Shown here in pieces: positions 43,225 to 52,269 of a stretch of DNA of 64,000 bases. This stretch comes from Crystallibacter degradans (GTDB lineage: Bacteria > Actinomycetota > Actinomycetes > Actinomycetales > Micrococcaceae). Both the position numbers and the translations under genes were made by a program. The notes under the pieces are model-generated. The model saw only the letters and a list, made by a program, of their open reading frames with translations, was not told the origin of the DNA and made no database searches. The stretch's first letter is position 1. Every line of letters starts with the position of its first letter. The DNA lies in the NCBI RefSeq assembly GCF_012952295.1, contig NZ_JABBCH010000009.1:62001-126000 (forward strand), in the 5' to 3' direction.

Positions 43225-44182
43225 ACTGCCTGAAGTCGAGGTGGTACGCCGCGGCTTGGCCCAGTGGGTCCGCGGCCGCACCATTACCGGCGTCGAGGTC
43301 CTCGACGAGCGTTCCATCCGCCGCCATGCGCTGGGCGCCGAGGACCTGCGCGGCAACCTTGAGGGTGCACGGGTGGAAGACGTGGCGCGCCGCGGGAAGT
43401 TTCTCTGGCTGCCGCTGCGCGAAGAAACCTACAACGACGGCGGTGCGCCGCAACTTGCGCTGATGGCCCATCTGGGGATGAGCGGGCAACTGCTGGTCGA
43501 GGATTCCGTCCAGCCTGATGAAAAGCACTTGAAAGTCCGCCTCACCCTGAGCCCTGCCGCGAATGCCGACGGCACCCCCATGCCTGCCGAATTGCGCTTC
43601 GTTGACCAGCGGATTTTCGGCGGAGTTTTCCTAGCGGACCTGATACCAACGGTGGACGGACACGCGGGAGGACTTTCGGAAAGCGGCCTGCCGCTGGTGC
43701 CGGTGGAGGCCGCGCACATCGCCCGTGATCCGTTGGATCCTGCGTTTTCGTTCGATACTTTTTACCGCCGCCTGCGTGCCCGCCGCACCGGAATCAAACG
43801 CGCCATTCTGGACCAGGGTCTGGTCTCCGGGATCGGAAACATCTACGCCGACGAAGCCCTTTGGGCAGCTAAGTTGCACTATGCCCGGCCCACCGACACC
43901 ATGCGGCGCAAGGAAGCGGAACGGCTGGTCGAAGCTTGCCGCGACGTCATGAACCGCGCACTGGACGCCGGGGGCACCAGCTTTGACGCCCTGTATGTGA
44001 ACGTCAACGGTGCCTCGGGATACTTCGCCCGGTCATTGAACGCCTACGGGCGCGAGCGGGAAAACTGCAACCGCTGTGCCGCGCTGGGACTGGAGACAAA
44101 GATCCGGCGGGAAGTCTTCATGAACCGTTCCTCCTACTCCTGCCCAGTGTGCCAGCCGAGACCGCGCAACGGCCGCTGGTAG
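43217..44182 (+). CDS. mutM: Formamidopyrimidine-DNA glycosylase
   Basis: Base-excision repair enzyme removing 8-oxoguanine and Fapy lesions. The 321-residue protein starts with the mature N-terminus [13 protein letters not shown] (catalytic Pro 2 and Glu 3 after Met removal). It then shows the [11 protein letters not shown] loop, [27 protein letters not shown] and the C-terminal zinc finger with CNRC and CPVC. It starts inside rnc. It closes the operon; the formamide operon promoter follows. Confidence 0.96.
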   Translation: MPELPEVEVVRRGLAQWVRGRTITGVEVLDERSIRRHALGAEDLRGNLEGARVEDVARRGKFLWLPLREETYNDGGAPQLALMAHLGMSGQLLVEDSVQPDEKHLKVRLTLSPAANADGTPMPAELRFVDQRIFGGVFLADLIPTVDGHAGGLSESGLPLVPVEAAHIARDPLDPAFSFDTFYRRLRARRTGIKRAILDQGLVSGIGNIYADEALWAAKLHYARPTDTMRRKEAERLVEACRDVMNRALDAGGTSFDALYVNVNGASGYFARSLNAYGRERENCNRCAALGLETKIRREVFMNRSSYSCPVCQPRPRNGRW

Positions 44183-44261
44183 CCCGACCGTACCGCTGGT
44201 CTGCCTTGAAGCGGCAGGTAGCCAATATCGGAACTCCGTAGGGTTTTCCCAAGGTTTGCCA

Positions 44262-44290
44262 TTGACCTAACAACCAGGGGTTGTTAGGTT
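44262..44290 (+). promoter_or_regulatory. Promoter of the amide operon with a spanning palindrome
   Basis: TTGACC (44262-44267) and TAGGTT (44285-44290) are 17 bases apart. A perfect 11-bp inverted repeat, ACCTAACAACC (44265-44275) with GGTTGTTAGGT (44279-44289) and a 3-base centre, fills the whole -35 to -10 interval. A bound dimer here would block RNA polymerase, so this looks like a repressor operator. The regulator is not encoded next to it and is unknown. Confidence 0.65.
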
Positions 44291-44337
44291 CGGCCCATAC
44301 CTGTTCGTAGTTCCACTTCCTTTGCGATGAGGCAAAT

Positions 44338-44979
44338 ATGGCTAGTGCCGGACTGTTATACGTAGGCGCAGTTCTTTTCATCAACGGGCTGATGCTGCTT
44401 GGCCGGATTCCCGGAAAATCGGCCGCAATCCTCAATCTTTTCGTCGGTGCCCTGCAAACCGTGGTGCCTCTGGTCCTGCTGTCCCAGGCGCAAGGTGAAC
44501 TGGCCGCCACGTTTGCGGCAGCCGGTCTGTTCCTGTTCGGCTTTACCTACCTCTACGTAGGCATCCTGCAGTTGACAGGCATCAGTGCAGAAGGACTGGG
44601 CTGGTTCAGCCTGTTCGTAGCCGTGGTCGCCGTAGTCATCGGCGTCCTCAGCTTCACACTGTTATCGGATCGTCTGTTCGGCGTCATCTGGATCACGTGG
44701 GCCGTGCTGTGGTTCATGTTCTTCCTCCTCATGGCACTGGGCAAGGACTCGATCACCGCCGCCACCGGGTGGTTTGCCATCTTCTGCGGCTGGTTGACCT
44801 GCACCATCCCGGCGCTGCTGTTGCTCAGCGGCAGCTTCGTCTCCACGGCCACTACTGCATGGGTGGGAGGTCTGGTTTTCGCCGCATCCTTCGCAGCCTC
44901 GCTATTCCTAGGGCGACCACGAGATCGGACTAATCGGGATGAAGTAGGCCCGGCTACAGCGCAGGGAGCGGCTTCATGA
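44338..44979 (+). CDS. AmiS/UreI-family urea/short-chain amide channel
   Basis: A 213-residue inner-membrane protein with about six hydrophobic helices, of the acid-gated urea channel and amide transporter family. It starts GLLYVGAVLFINGLMLLG and has the FGFTYLYVGI helix and the TGWFAIFCGWLT helix typical of AmiS. In context it should bring formamide or another short amide to the amidase encoded two genes on. GAGG lies about 7 bases before the ATG. It overlaps the next gene by 4 bases. Confidence 0.9.
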   Translation: MASAGLLYVGAVLFINGLMLLGRIPGKSAAILNLFVGALQTVVPLVLLSQAQGELAATFAAAGLFLFGFTYLYVGILQLTGISAEGLGWFSLFVAVVAVVIGVLSFTLLSDRLFGVIWITWAVLWFMFFLLMALGKDSITAATGWFAIFCGWLTCTIPALLLLSGSFVSTATTAWVGGLVFAASFAASLFLGRPRDRTNRDEVGPATAQGAAS

Positions 44980-45260
44980 CCCTTTACGAATACCGCTGCG
45001 GCCAGTGCGCTGCAGTCGAGTTGAATTTCGCGATGGGGCAGGCACCGCAGAACACCGAATGTCCTGGCTGCGGACGGGAGGCCCGCAGGGTCTTCAGCGC
45101 GCCGAGACTCTCCATCGCCGGGACCAGCGCTTACAAACTGCTGGACAGCACGGCGAGGAGCGCTCACGAGCCGGACGTAGTCTCCGGGTTGCCCGGCAAG
45201 AAGGCGCCCAAGCAACGTTATACGCACAATCCGCTGCACCAGAAGCTTCCGCGGCCCTGA
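44976..45260 (+). CDS. FmdB-family zinc ribbon protein
   Basis: A 94-residue protein with an N-terminal zinc ribbon (YEYRCGQCAAVE, then ECPGCGREARRVFSAP) of the FmdB/CxxC_CxxC_SSSS family. FmdB was described as a putative regulator of formamidase; the molecular role is not established. The remaining 45 residues are basic and look unstructured. It is coupled to the channel gene (4-base overlap) and lies 39 bases before fmdA. Confidence 0.88.
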   Translation: MTLYEYRCGQCAAVELNFAMGQAPQNTECPGCGREARRVFSAPRLSIAGTSAYKLLDSTARSAHEPDVVSGLPGKKAPKQRYTHNPLHQKLPRP

Positions 45261-45299
45261 TCCGACAGGGCAGCAGAAACATAAGAGGAGTAGAGAATA

Positions 45300-46556
45300 A
45301 TGCCAGAAGTCATTTTCCCGCTCGACTCGAGCAAGAAATTCGAAGACCAGGAAAAAGTCGGACACAACCGCTACCACCCGGAGATCCCGCCCGTTGCGAC
45401 CGTAAAGCAGGGCGTGTCCGTCCGGATCGACTGCCGTGAATGGTTCGACGGTGCCATCGTCAATGACGACTCTGCGGAAGACATCCTCAATGCCCCGCTG
45501 CTAACGGTACACAAACTCAGCGGGCCGTTCGCCATCGAAGGAGCCCAGCCGGGGGACCTGCTCGTCGTCGACATACTGGATGTCGGACCGATTCCGCAGG
45601 AGGACTCCGGGCCGCTGGCCGGCCAGGGCTGGGGCTACACCGGCATTTTTGCGAAGACCAACGGCGGCGGTTTCCTCACGGAGCAGTTCCCCGATGCCTA
45701 CAAGGCCGTCTGGGACTTCACCGGGCAGAAAGCGACCTCACGCCACGTGCCGGGTGTGTCATTCAACGGCATCATCCACCCGGGACTGATGGGTACCGCT
45801 CCCTCGGCAGAGCTGCTGGCCAAGTGGAACAAGCGCGAAGGCGACCTGATCGCGACGGATCCGGATCGGGTGCCGCCGCTGGCACTGCCGCCGGAGCCGC
45901 AGCACGCACTTCTCGGTGGTGTACCGGACTCGGATTTCGACCGTGTGGCAGGGGAAGCCGCCCGCACAGCGCCGCCACGCGAGAACGGCGGAAACCAGGA
46001 CATCAAGAATCTGACCAAGGGGTCGCGGATCTTCTATCCGGTGTTCGTTGATGGTGCCAACTTCTCGCTCGGGGATCTGCATTTCTCCCAAGGCGACGGC
46101 GAGATCACCTTCTGCGGGGCCATCGAGATGGGCGGGTTCATCGACCTGCGCTTCGAAGTGATCAAGGGCGGGATGGACACCTACGGCGTCAGCGAGAACG
46201 CTATCTTCATGCCCGGCACCGTGGACCCGCAGTTCAGCGAGTGGCTTGCCTTCTCTGGAACCTCGGTCACCTTGGATGGCAAGCAGCACTATCTGGACTC
46301 GCACCTGTCCTACCAGCGCGCCTGCCTCCACGCCATCGACTACCTGACCAAGTTCGGCTACAGCCCCGAGCAGGCCTACCTGCTGCTGGGCGCCGCACCG
46401 ATCGAGGGCCGGCTGTCCGGGGTGGTCGACATCCCGAACTCTTGCTCGACGGTGTATCTGCCGACGTCGATCTTTGACTTCGATGTGCGGCCATCGGCGA
46501 ACGGACCGTTCCAGATAGACCCCGGCATCGGCGCCCCCAAGGCTTCTGCAGGCTGA
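45300..46556 (+). CDS. fmdA: Formamidase (FmdA/AmdA family)
   Basis: A 418-residue cytoplasmic amidase of the acetamidase/formamidase family, hydrolysing formamide to formate and ammonia. Family motifs include DCREWFDGAI, VVDILDVGPIP, GYTGIFAKTNGGGFLTEQFPDA, PGVSFNGIIHPGLMGTAPS, the long HFSQGDGEITFCGAIEMGG segment and YLLLGAAPIEGRLSGVVDIPN. A good ribosome-binding site (AAGAGGAG) precedes the ATG. It is the last gene of the amide operon; with an ammonium transporter elsewhere in the window it fits nitrogen scavenging. Confidence 0.94.
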   Translation: MPEVIFPLDSSKKFEDQEKVGHNRYHPEIPPVATVKQGVSVRIDCREWFDGAIVNDDSAEDILNAPLLTVHKLSGPFAIEGAQPGDLLVVDILDVGPIPQEDSGPLAGQGWGYTGIFAKTNGGGFLTEQFPDAYKAVWDFTGQKATSRHVPGVSFNGIIHPGLMGTAPSAELLAKWNKREGDLIATDPDRVPPLALPPEPQHALLGGVPDSDFDRVAGEAARTAPPRENGGNQDIKNLTKGSRIFYPVFVDGANFSLGDLHFSQGDGEITFCGAIEMGGFIDLRFEVIKGGMDTYGVSENAIFMPGTVDPQFSEWLAFSGTSVTLDGKQHYLDSHLSYQRACLHAIDYLTKFGYSPEQAYLLLGAAPIEGRLSGVVDIPNSCSTVYLPTSIFDFDVRPSANGPFQIDPGIGAPKASAG

Positions 46557-46572
46557 GCAGAGACTACAGCGG

Positions 46573-46608
46573 TGCCGCGGACGTCGCTAGAGGCAGGCGT
46601 CCGCGGCA
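46573..46608. terminator. Hairpin between convergent fmdA and serine hydrolase genes
   Basis: An 11-bp perfect stem, TGCCGCGGACG (46573-46583) with CGTCCGCGGCA (46598-46608), around a 14-base loop, 17 bases after fmdA. It could serve both convergent operons; there is no T tract. Confidence 0.6.
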
Positions 46609-46630
46609 TTGCACTGCCGGCAAGCTTGGC

Positions 46631-47446
46631 TCAGGTGGCCAGCTCGGCCAGCGCCGCATCGGTGAAAGCCGGCCAGGCCTCGGCCGCCCAGGGGCCGAAG
46701 TCACGGTCCGTCAGCGTGACACAGGCGGCGCCGGCTTCCGGATCCACCCAGAGGAACGTCCCGGACTGGCCGAAATGGCCGAAAGTACGCGGTGAACTGT
46801 TCCCGCCGGTCCAGTGCGGCTGCTTGCCGTTGCGGATTTCGAAGCCCAGACCCCAGTCATTGTCCTTCTGGCGCCCGAAGCCGGGCAGCACGCCCGCCAG
46901 CCCGGGGAAAACCACCGAGGTGGCTTCGGACAGCGTGGACGGATCCAGCAGCCGCGGTTGCTGAAGCTCTGCTGCGAAGCGCGACAAATCGGCGACGGTT
47001 GAGGTAGCTCCGGCGGCGGGGGAGCCCGCCAGTGAGGTCCGCTGCATGCCCAGGGGCAGCAGGACACCGTCGCGCAGGTAGTCGGCGAAGGCCATTCCGG
47101 TTGCGTGTTCCACGGTTTCGCCGAGGACCTCGAATCCGGCATTGGAGTACAGCCGGCGTTCGCCGGGGGTATAGCGCACGGAGCGGTCGCCGAAGTCGTA
47201 ACCGCCGCTGTGCGCCAGCAGATGCCGGACGGTCGAACCCTCCGGACCTGCGGGCTGGTCCAGTTCCAAGGCGCCCTCTTCCACCGCCAGCAACACGGCA
47301 TAGGCACTGAGCAGTTTGGTGACGGAGGCCAACGCGTAATGGCGGTCCTGGTCTCCGTGGGAGCCCAGGAGGCCGCCGTCCTTTCCGATCACGGCGGTCG
47401 ACGCATTCGGGACCGGCCAGTCGGCGATATGTTTCAGGCTCTGCAT
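46631..47446 (-). CDS. Serine hydrolase, beta-lactamase/class C family
   Basis: A 271-residue protein of the serine beta-lactamase-like (DD-peptidase fold) family. The active-site SxxK is SVTK at 41-44, the second motif YSN is near 100 (RRLYSNAGFEVLGE), and HFGQSG near 225 replaces the usual KTG. No signal peptide is visible, so it is probably cytoplasmic; relatives include esterases and transacylases. It starts 23 bases after oleD with a clear AGGAGA site and no terminator between, so it should be the fourth gene of the olefin operon. Confidence 0.88.
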   Translation of the reverse strand: MQSLKHIADWPVPNASTAVIGKDGGLLGSHGDQDRHYALASVTKLLSAYAVLLAVEEGALELDQPAGPEGSTVRHLLAHSGGYDFGDRSVRYTPGERRLYSNAGFEVLGETVEHATGMAFADYLRDGVLLPLGMQRTSLAGSPAAGATSTVADLSRFAAELQQPRLLDPSTLSEATSVVFPGLAGVLPGFGRQKDNDWGLGFEIRNGKQPHWTGGNSSPRTFGHFGQSGTFLWVDPEAGAACVTLTDRDFGPWAAEAWPAFTDAALAELAT

Positions 47447-47469
47447 ACTGATTCTCCTACGGGTGGTGG

Positions 47470-48504
47470 TTAAGCGCGACGGCCGGACCGGCCGAGGTAG
47501 TGCTCCGCGAGCCGGTCCAAGCCCTCTTCGATGCTGACCGCAGGGGACCAGTCCAGCACCTCGCGCGTGCGGCGTTGGTCGAACCAGTGCGCGGTGGAGA
47601 GCTGTTCGGCCAGGAACCTTGTCATTGGCGGTTCGTCGCGGACCAGGCCGCGTTTACCGGCTGCGGTCCAGGCGCGCTCGATCACACTGCCGGCACCCCG
47701 GGCCAGCCAGCCCGGCACATTCCAGGCAGGAGGCCTCACGCCGGCAGCCGCGCAGATGCCGGCCAGCAGTTCGCCTACCGGCCGCGGCTGGCCGTTGGTG
47801 ACCACCAGCGCCTGCCCGTGGGCGTGGTCCATCCGTTCCAGTGTCCGGGCAATGGCGGCGGCGGCGTTGTCGATGTAGGTGCTGTCGATCAGCGCTGTGC
47901 CATGGTCCAGCAGGGGCAGCCGCCCCGCCCGTGCCCGCGCCACGACCCGCTCCACCAGCTGGGTGTCCCCGGGGCCCCAGACGACGTGCGGGCGCACGGC
48001 GGCCACCCGGAAACCGGGGGAGTCTTCCGCCAAGGCGAGCAGCTCTGCGGCGGCCTTGGACCTGGCATAGTTTCCGTGTGCACGTTCGGGATCCGCAGTG
48101 CCCGCGCCGGCGCCGGCAATGGCCGTTCCGAAATGGGCGACCGACGGCGAAGAGACGAATACAAAGTCCCGCACGCCGGCACCACGGGCGGCCTTGAGCA
48201 GACCCCGGGTACCGTCGATATTGGTGGCGACAAAGTCGCTCCATTCGCCGGTAAAGGAAACCTTTGCAGCCAAATGCACGACGGCGTCAACACCCGCAAC
48301 TGCGCGGGCCACAGCCAACTCGTCGGTCAGCGATCCTTGAACCGTTTCTGCCGGTGCCCCATCTTGGGCCAAGGCCGCAGGGCGCCGCTGGAAGGTGCGC
48401 ACGCGGTGGCCTTGCTCCACCAGCAGCCGTGCGACGGCGCCACCAAGCATGCCGCTGGCGCCAGTGACCAGGATATTCCGGCCTTGGGCCGTTCCGGTGC
48501 TCAT
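47470..48504 (-). CDS. oleD: OleD, NADPH-dependent 2-alkyl-3-oxoalkanoate reductase
   Basis: Third step of long-chain olefin synthesis: reduction of the OleA beta-keto acid to the beta-hydroxy acid. The 344-residue extended short-chain dehydrogenase has the cofactor motif VTGASGMLGGAV near 13-24, VVHLAAKVSF, the catalytic Ser in FVFVSSPSV, YARSK (YxxxK) near 162, and the downstream VRPHVVWGPGD. I start at the ATG 48504, which overlaps the oleBC stop (ATGA). The pathway assignment depends mainly on its place in the ole cluster. Confidence 0.9.
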   Translation of the reverse strand: MSTGTAQGRNILVTGASGMLGGAVARLLVEQGHRVRTFQRRPAALAQDGAPAETVQGSLTDELAVARAVAGVDAVVHLAAKVSFTGEWSDFVATNIDGTRGLLKAARGAGVRDFVFVSSPSVAHFGTAIAGAGAGTADPERAHGNYARSKAAAELLALAEDSPGFRVAAVRPHVVWGPGDTQLVERVVARARAGRLPLLDHGTALIDSTYIDNAAAAIARTLERMDHAHGQALVVTNGQPRPVGELLAGICAAAGVRPPAWNVPGWLARGAGSVIERAWTAAGKRGLVRDEPPMTRFLAEQLSTAHWFDQRRTREVLDWSPAVSIEEGLDRLAEHYLGRSGRRA

Positions 48505-51200
48505 GGCTGGCCCATCCGTCCTCCGGCCAGCGCCTTCGCTGCCCACTGTGCCAATGCCGCCCGGTCGATCTTGGAATTGTGCCGGATATCGGTAGGCAAT
48601 TCGGGCACCTGCAGGACGGAGGCAAGATCCAGACCTGTCTCTGCCGCTACCGTCTCGCGCACCTTGGCACTGAGCTTCCAAGCGGCCGGCGCCGGCTTCC
48701 GTGCCTTCGGCTGCGTTTCGACGACGGCGACCGGAACCTGGGCACCAGCGGGGCCGACGCCGACCACGGCCGCCCGCGCCACCTGGGGGACCGATTCGGC
48801 TGCCTGCTCGGCGGCCACGGGCGTCTTGACGCCCTGGGCGGTGGTCAGGACGTGTGCCAGCCGTCCCTCAACCCAGAGGCGTCCGGCGTCGTCGAGATGC
48901 CCCACGTCGCCGGTGCGGTGCCAGCCGGGGACGGATCTGCTGCGCGATTCGGTGATCCACAACCGGTCATAGCGGTCCTTCACGTGTGGAGCACTGACCA
49001 GGATCTCGCCGGTGACACCGGGCCGGGTGATGGGGTCATCGGTGCTGCTGCCATCCGGGTTCAGGGCGGTGAAGGCAACCTTGGCGCCGGCGACGGGAGT
49101 GCCGACGCACACGCCGTTACCCTTACCAGCTGCCCGGATTTCCTCGAGGCTGATGTCGGTGACGGGCAAGGCCTCGGTCATCCCGTACGGCGTGTGCAGG
49201 GATGCGTTGGGGACCAGCCGCTGGACTTTGGCCAGCAGCGGTTCCGGGATCGGCGCGCCGGCAGAGAGGAGCAGTTCAATCTCTCCCAAAGCGCCGCGTT
49301 GCCTGCCGGACAGCTCGGCGGCGGTAGCCACAACGTTGTTCAGCGCCGCCGGGGACGCGAAAACGGCGGTCGCTTGTACTGCTGCCGCGGCTTCGGCCAG
49401 TGCCGCCGCGGTCAGGGTCTTGGGCGCTGTGACATCCATGTCGGGGGTGACCGAGGTTGCCCCCAAGGCGGGCCCCAGCAAGGCGAAGGGGGCGAAACCG
49501 GCAACCAGCGCGGTGCCGGCCTGCAGCTTGTACGTATCCTTCAGGGTGTCCCGCATGGCGGCCAACTGCCGGTGCGTGTAGACCACGCCCTTCGCCGGTC
49601 CGGTGGAGCCGGAGGTGAACAGGATAGCGGTATCCGCGTCCGGATCCGGATCCGTTGTGACTGCTGCGGTACCGGGTGTGTCCGGGATTGACTGCAGCAG
49701 GTCCTCCACCGTGTGGCTGACGCCGTACAGTGCGCGTTTGGGTGCGCTCATGGCCGTCGCACTGATCTTCACCCCGGGCCATTGGAAGAGCCGGGCGGCG
49801 ACGAAGGCGCGTTCGATTCCGATGATGAACTTCGGGCCGGCGCCCTTGATGGCACGGCTCAGGCCGGTGGCGCCCAGGCCGGCGTCGGCCACCACGATTA
49901 CGGCGCCGAGCTTCAGGCACGCGTAGATCAGGCTCGTCAATTCGATGCCGGGCGGCACCAGCAGGTTGACCCGGTCTCCGGCCTTGACACCGATGGACGA
50001 CATGCCTGCCGCCAGGCGGTCCACAACGGCGGCAAGTTCGGCCCATGACAACGTCCGCGGGCCGGTTCCCGGCTCGGCGTCGAGCGGGGCCATGTCCACC
50101 ACGGCGGGCGAACTGTCCCCGGCCCGCTCGGCCAGTTCGGCCAACATGGGGCGGAACGAGCCCGTGCCTACTGCGGTCACCGTCGGTGTGGCTTCAGTTG
50201 AGCCGGTTTCCGGAGCACTGGCATCTGCCATTGCATGGGCCGGTGCGCTTTCGCCGCTACCGAGGTCCACGCCGGGCTTCAACCGGTCCAGCCAGCCGAA
50301 GATGGGCGTGGCGATGTCTGCGTCTTCGGGGAGCAGATGGCCGGCACCCTCGAAACGGTGCACGTCGGCCTGCGGCAGTCGCTGCAGCAGATCGCGCAGG
50401 TAACGGTCGGAGAAGATCGGATCCTTCGGCCCCCACAGGACCAGGGCCGGAACGTCCAGGGAACGGATGCCGTCGGCTACCTCGGTGAGCGTGCCCCAGC
50501 TGGGGGCAGCCTGGTCCGCGGGGATGTCGGCGACGAAGTTGCCCACCCCTGACCTGCGTCCGGCGCTGCGGTACGGTGCCATGAAGGCTTCGCGGACGTC
50601 CTTGGCGAGCGGGGGATGCGCCAACGCATGTGTCACGCGGAGGAAAGCGGCCGACGTCGTCGTTCCCCAGCTGTGCACGGCCGGGTGCAGCGCGAGCTGC
50701 AGCGGGGCGGGAACGGAGTAGCCGGCCGGATGAACGGCGGTGTTCGTTAGTACGACGGCGGCGAGCTGCTGCCGGTGGCGCGTGGCCCAGCCGAGGGAGA
50801 CCAGGCCGCCCCAGTCGTGGCCGACGGTGACGACCGGCCCCGTCAGGTTCAGCTCCCGGGTCAGGTCGCCCAGATCAGTGATGCGGTCCTCCAGCCGGCG
50901 GAACCTACCGGTGCGGGCGGAGAAGCCCATGTCCAGCTGGTCGACGGCGACCACCCGCCAGGGCTGCTCTGCCTCGGTTGCTGCCGCCAGCAGGCTGCGC
51001 CAGAGGTAGGACCAGGTGGGATTGCCGTGCACGCAGAGCAACGTGCCGGCGGGCGTGATCCCGCGTTCTTCCAGCTGGGGGCCGTTGTCGAGCAGATGCC
51101 AGGTGTGCGTGCTGCCGTCCGGGTCCGCTGCCGCCGTCGAAGGTACGTTGACGTGGCGGGACCAGACAGCCAGGACACCTGGCCACAGCTCAGTTACCAC
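48501..51200 (-). CDS. oleBC: OleBC fusion: beta-lactone decarboxylase plus beta-lactone synthetase
   Basis: An 899-residue two-domain enzyme. Residues about 1-310 are an alpha/beta hydrolase of the haloalkane-dehalogenase type: HGNPTWSYLW oxyanion region near 59-68, nucleophile Asp 129 in VGHDWGGLVS, and catalytic His in GAGHLLPED near 285 (OleB, decarboxylates the beta-lactone to the cis-olefin). After a Ser/Thr/Pro-rich linker, residues about 370-899 are an ANL-superfamily adenylating domain with LFTSGSTGPAKG near 525, YGMTEALPVTDI, WHRTGDVGHLD and NSKIDRA (OleC, closes the beta-lactone). GTG 51200 overlaps the oleA stop by 7 bases. The fusion is the form known from Micrococcus and Arthrobacter. 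Confidence 0.95.
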   Translation of the reverse strand: MVTELWPGVLAVWSRHVNVPSTAAADPDGSTHTWHLLDNGPQLEERGITPAGTLLCVHGNPTWSYLWRSLLAAATEAEQPWRVVAVDQLDMGFSARTGRFRRLEDRITDLGDLTRELNLTGPVVTVGHDWGGLVSLGWATRHRQQLAAVVLTNTAVHPAGYSVPAPLQLALHPAVHSWGTTTSAAFLRVTHALAHPPLAKDVREAFMAPYRSAGRRSGVGNFVADIPADQAAPSWGTLTEVADGIRSLDVPALVLWGPKDPIFSDRYLRDLLQRLPQADVHRFEGAGHLLPEDADIATPIFGWLDRLKPGVDLGSGESAPAHAMADASAPETGSTEATPTVTAVGTGSFRPMLAELAERAGDSSPAVVDMAPLDAEPGTGPRTLSWAELAAVVDRLAAGMSSIGVKAGDRVNLLVPPGIELTSLIYACLKLGAVIVVADAGLGATGLSRAIKGAGPKFIIGIERAFVAARLFQWPGVKISATAMSAPKRALYGVSHTVEDLLQSIPDTPGTAAVTTDPDPDADTAILFTSGSTGPAKGVVYTHRQLAAMRDTLKDTYKLQAGTALVAGFAPFALLGPALGATSVTPDMDVTAPKTLTAAALAEAAAAVQATAVFASPAALNNVVATAAELSGRQRGALGEIELLLSAGAPIPEPLLAKVQRLVPNASLHTPYGMTEALPVTDISLEEIRAAGKGNGVCVGTPVAGAKVAFTALNPDGSSTDDPITRPGVTGEILVSAPHVKDRYDRLWITESRSRSVPGWHRTGDVGHLDDAGRLWVEGRLAHVLTTAQGVKTPVAAEQAAESVPQVARAAVVGVGPAGAQVPVAVVETQPKARKPAPAAWKLSAKVRETVAAETGLDLASVLQVPELPTDIRHNSKIDRAALAQWAAKALAGGRMGQP

Positions 51201-52219
51201 GCAATCTCCATCATGGCCGTGTTCAATCCGGAGCCCACGCCCATGCACAGCACACGGTCGCCGGCGTTGAGGCTCTGCGCTTCCTGGGCCAGGGTCATCG
51301 GCAGCGATGCCGGACCCACGTTGCCCCATTTCGGGAAGGTGATCGGCACTCTGTCCTTCACGAGGTTGACGGCCTTGATGATGGCGTTGGTGTAGGAATT
51401 GGAGACCTGGTGGGTGACGTAGCGGTCCATGGACCGCCAGTTCCAGCCGTTGTCATGCGCTTCGTGCCACGCCGTGACCACCAGTTCCAGCCCGCCCTCC
51501 AGTAGCCCCTTGGTATCGGTGAACATGCCGTCCTGCCCGCCTACGCACAGTCCGTGGTGTTCGGTTCCGGCGCGGGAAACGCCGCCGATGATCCGGTGCG
51601 AGCCCGGGTGCAGGTCCGCCGGGCCGATTACGGCAGCGGCCGCGCCGGAGCCCAGCGTCAGCGTGGCGAATTCGCGCAGGTAGTCCTCCCGGGAGGAGTC
51701 CGGGTCGTTCAGCCGTTTGAAGGTGGTTTCCTGGGTCTGCTGCGCATCTTCCCCGGCGACGATGAGCGCGTATTTGATCTGGCCGGAGTCAATCATGTTG
51801 GCCGCCAGGGTGATCCCGTTGACGAACCCGAGGCAGGCATTGGCCAGGTCGAAGTTAATGGCCGACGACGGCAAACCGAGGCTGTGGTGGATCTTCACCG
51901 CCACGGAAGGCTCAAGGTTCTTGCGGGTCACCGACGTATTGATCAGCAGGCCGATTTCGTCGGGCTCGATGCCTGCCTCGGCCATGGCTTTGGCACCGGC
52001 TTCGATGGCGGCGTCGTCGAAACTTGTGCCCGGCGACCACCAGCGGCGTTCGGACACTCCGGCGACACGCTCGAGCAGACGCTTGGAAAGGCGCAGACGC
52101 TTGAGGCTGGGGGCCAGGCGCTCGTCGAACTCCGCGGAACTGACGACTACCGGCGCCTCCACACTCGTGACGGCCAGCAGTGCCGTGTTGTCATGTCGAA
52201 ACGTCGCGTTACCGATCAA
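51194..52219 (-). CDS. oleA: OleA, head-to-head acyl-CoA condensing thiolase
   Basis: Starts olefin synthesis by a non-decarboxylative Claisen condensation of two fatty acyl-CoAs to a 2-alkyl-3-keto acid. The 341-residue thiolase-fold protein shows LLINTSVTRKNLEPS near 91-105, the catalytic Cys 129 in FDLANACLGFVNG, LTLGSGAAAAV, the His in VTHQVSNSYT and the Asn in WGNVGPASLPMT; the end GVGSGLNTAMMEIAW is typical. The start is TTG at 52219, with AAAGG 7 bases upstream; no earlier start fits. It heads the minus-strand operon oleA-oleBC-oleD-serine hydrolase and is divergent from smc. Confidence 0.95.
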   Translation of the reverse strand: MIGNATFRHDNTALLAVTSVEAPVVVSSAEFDERLAPSLKRLRLSKRLLERVAGVSERRWWSPGTSFDDAAIEAGAKAMAEAGIEPDEIGLLINTSVTRKNLEPSVAVKIHHSLGLPSSAINFDLANACLGFVNGITLAANMIDSGQIKYALIVAGEDAQQTQETTFKRLNDPDSSREDYLREFATLTLGSGAAAAVIGPADLHPGSHRIIGGVSRAGTEHHGLCVGGQDGMFTDTKGLLEGGLELVVTAWHEAHDNGWNWRSMDRYVTHQVSNSYTNAIIKAVNLVKDRVPITFPKWGNVGPASLPMTLAQEAQSLNAGDRVLCMGVGSGLNTAMMEIAW

Positions 52220-52269
52220 TATCCAGCCTTTATTCGTGTTTCTGTCCGCGGCACCGGTCCGCGCCTGTG

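Noticed and set aside
44265-44289. Intrinsic terminator of mutM formed by the palindrome
   Set aside because: No T run follows, it lies 83 bases after mutM, and it coincides base for base with a -35/-10 pair, which fits an operator better.
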